A DNA stretch of 14,817 nucleotides from Bacillota bacterium (GTDB lineage Bacteria; Bacillota; Clostridia; Acetivibrionales; DSM-1351). The DNA lies in the NCBI GenBank assembly GCA_023436485.1, contig JAEZIU010000138.1:1-14817 (forward strand), written 5' to 3'. Shown one piece after another: positions 13,732 to 14,817 of the stretch; position 1 is the stretch's first letter; each line of letters starts with the position of its first letter. A program made the position numbers and the translations under genes. The notes under the pieces are model-generated. The model was not told the DNA's origin, ran no database searches, and was given only the letters and a program-made list of their open reading frames with translations.

Positions 13732-13929
13732 CTATTGTTGACCTGCTGTGTTTATGTGCTTAATCAAAAGCTGTAAACCATTTTTCTCTTCACTAGCCAT
13801 TTGGTTGCAAAGATTCTTTATCTGGCTGTCATTAGCCAGCTGTGCGCAGCCTTGCAAATACTTTATGTTGTTTTCACACATACTGATATTGTCCTGAATC
13901 AGCATCAGCTCTTTACTTGTAAGTGGCAT
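13732..13929 (-). CDS. Small spore coat-like protein (Coat F-related)
   Basis: A 65-residue, all-helical protein, MPLTSKELMLIQDNISMCENNIKYL and onward, with two predicted helices and two internal Cys residues. It resembles the short partner proteins often found just before CotF-like genes in clostridia and may be the first half of a Coat F domain. GGGAGG lies 5 bases before the ATG. It is 12 bases upstream of the second coat gene. A minus-strand CATACGAT at 14034-14041 resembles a sigma-E -10 box, but no good -35 was found, so sporulation control is inferred from the gene type only. Confidence 0.7.
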   Translation of the reverse strand: MPLTSKELMLIQDNISMCENNIKYLQGCAQLANDSQIKNLCNQMASEEKNGLQLLIKHINTAGQQ

Positions 13930-13959
13930 GTCAATCCTCCCTTTTACTTTTTAAAGTTA

Positions 13960-13980
13960 TTCAACTTAATGTAAGTTGAA
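13960..13980. repeat. Perfect 9-bp inverted repeat between the coat genes and the potassium channel gene
   Basis: TTCAACTTA (13960-13968) and TAAGTTGAA (13972-13980) flank three bases. It lies 31 bases upstream of the first coat gene, in its probable leader, and 157 bases before the potassium channel gene. It may be an operator or an RNA hairpin. It has no T-run, so a terminator is unlikely. The rest of the gap to 14137 is AT-rich with nothing I can support firmly. Confidence 0.4.
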
Positions 13981-14137
13981 CTCAACTGTTATTTTATACA
14001 AATATAAATATCATATTCTTAATTAATAATAATCGTATGATAAAAAATAAGACCACAATTGAAATAATGGGAAACATATGGTAGTCTATGTAATTAGACA
14101 TAATTACAAAAATACAATAAAAGCAGGTACTAACTAA

Positions 14138-14817
14138 ATGAAAAAGGGAAAATTAAAAAATAAGGAACATCATTTGTTAAATATGGCTCCATCGAAACTT
14201 TTGGTTTTAAGCTTCGCCGTTTTAATACTGACTGGGGCAATACTCTTATCACTGCCATTTTCCTCCAGGTCAGGTGAATGGACACCTTTTATTAATGCAC
14301 TGTTTACGTCTACCTCGGCATCATGCATAACAGGTCTGGTAGTTTATGATACTTATACTTACTGGTCTACTGCCGGTCAAATAATAATATTGTCATTAAT
14401 TCAGGTTGGTGCTTTGGGGATTATTACCCTGGCAACCTTCTTTTCTCTGTTATTAAAGAAAAAAGTCGGATTAAAAGGGATGCTCATTGCACAGGAATCC
14501 ATTAATGCCTTCAGTTACGCTGAAGTTCTGAGACTTGTTAGGAGAATAGTAACTACTACCATTTTGGTTGAAACAATAGGGGCGTTAATTTTGTCTTTGA
14601 GTTTTGTGCCAAAGTTCGGTGCCTTTGGCTTTTATATGAGTGTTTTTCACTCTGTTTCTGCCTTCTGCAATGCGGGTTTTGACATAACAAGCGGTGCCAT
14701 TGACGGAAGATTTCTAAATATGACGCCTTTTAACAACGACCCTATAGTTATATACACTATTTCAGGGCTGATAATAGATGGAGGACTTGGATTTACGGTT
14801 TGGAGAGATTTGTATGA
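14138..14817 (+). CDS. Potassium uptake channel subunit, TrkH/KtrB family (C-terminus beyond the window)
   Basis: The first 226 or so residues of a Trk/Ktr/HKT-type potassium translocation subunit, normally about 440-490 residues. A basic N-terminus (MKKGKLKNKEHH) is followed by membrane segment LVLSFAVLILTGAILLSLPF, then the first pore loop INALFTSTSASCITGLVVYD, whose TGL contains the selectivity-filter Gly. The next segments are IIILSLIQVGALGIITLATFF and TILVETIGALILSL. The second pore loop is SVFHSVSAFCNAGFDITSG. The protein should form the membrane channel, gated by a cytoplasmic KtrA/TrkA RCK protein probably encoded downstream. The ATG has only a weak site (AGGT, 9 bases upstream). KtrB is more likely than TrkH in a Firmicute, but the sequence seen does not settle it. 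Confidence 0.93.
   Translation, partial: MKKGKLKNKEHHLLNMAPSKLLVLSFAVLILTGAILLSLPFSSRSGEWTPFINALFTSTSASCITGLVVYDTYTYWSTAGQIIILSLIQVGALGIITLATFFSLLLKKKVGLKGMLIAQESINAFSYAEVLRLVRRIVTTTILVETIGALILSLSFVPKFGAFGFYMSVFHSVSAFCNAGFDITSGAIDGRFLNMTPFNNDPIVIYTISGLIIDGGLGFTVWRDLY

Noticed and set aside
13981..14137. A c-di-AMP (ydaO-type) riboswitch before the potassium channel gene
   Set aside because: The region is AT-rich and lacks the long conserved core; only a short hairpin (GTCTA/TAGAC) is visible.

Overview
The window looks like chromosomal DNA of a low-GC, spore-forming, Gram-positive anaerobe of the class Clostridia. The support is AT-rich intergenic DNA, strong AGGAGG ribosome binding sites, two Coat F-type spore proteins, a T-box leader, a MurT/GatD pair and the DivIB-Sbp-FtsA division cluster. 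A cellulolytic Ruminiclostridium-type genus fits, but that is inference.

Layout. Positions 1-2329 (minus strand) hold a division cluster: the 3' two thirds of murA, ftsQ/divIB, sbp and the first codons of ftsA. Positions 2489-4641 (plus) hold murT-gatD, which amidate lipid II. Positions 4662-6080 (plus) hold a promoter, a T-box leader with terminator and a type I-beta DAHP synthase. Positions 6155-12180 (minus) read, in transcription order, ECF sigma factor, zinc-finger anti-sigma factor, polA, coaE, a membrane-anchored lytic transglycosylase and an unrecognised small protein. Positions 12432-12863 (plus) encode a stand-alone response regulator. Positions 12818-13195 (minus) hold the 5' third of murA. 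Positions 13450-13929 (minus) encode two small spore coat proteins, and 14138 to the end (plus) is the start of a KtrB/TrkH potassium channel subunit.

The outstanding feature is that murA is split in two. The N-terminal piece lies at 12853-13195 and the C-terminal piece at 1412-2329, on the same strand and in the correct order, with 10.5 kb of other genes between them. The break is in the catalytic loop, at the active-site cysteine. Joining the pieces at a shared GGTG removes 10,527 bp and gives an uninterrupted 418-residue MurA, the normal family length, with nothing missing or extra. The junction the removed DNA would form on closing into a circle is a 28-bp site with 11-bp inverted arms (10 of 11 matching) around 6 bp, the architecture of a tyrosine-recombinase core site. 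The segment carries housekeeping genes (polA, coaE, DAHP synthase, murT-gatD) and no recognisable recombinase. It may be a programmed or reversible rearrangement, a recent translocation of a chromosomal circle into murA, or an assembly artefact; the sequence alone cannot decide. A good sigma-A promoter at the segment's edge points into murA'-ftsQ-sbp-ftsA and could keep the division genes expressed.

The other genes centre on envelope biogenesis (MurA, MurT/GatD, FtsQ, transglycosylase, ECF sigma with its anti-sigma factor) and basic metabolism (PolA, CoaE, DAHP synthase).
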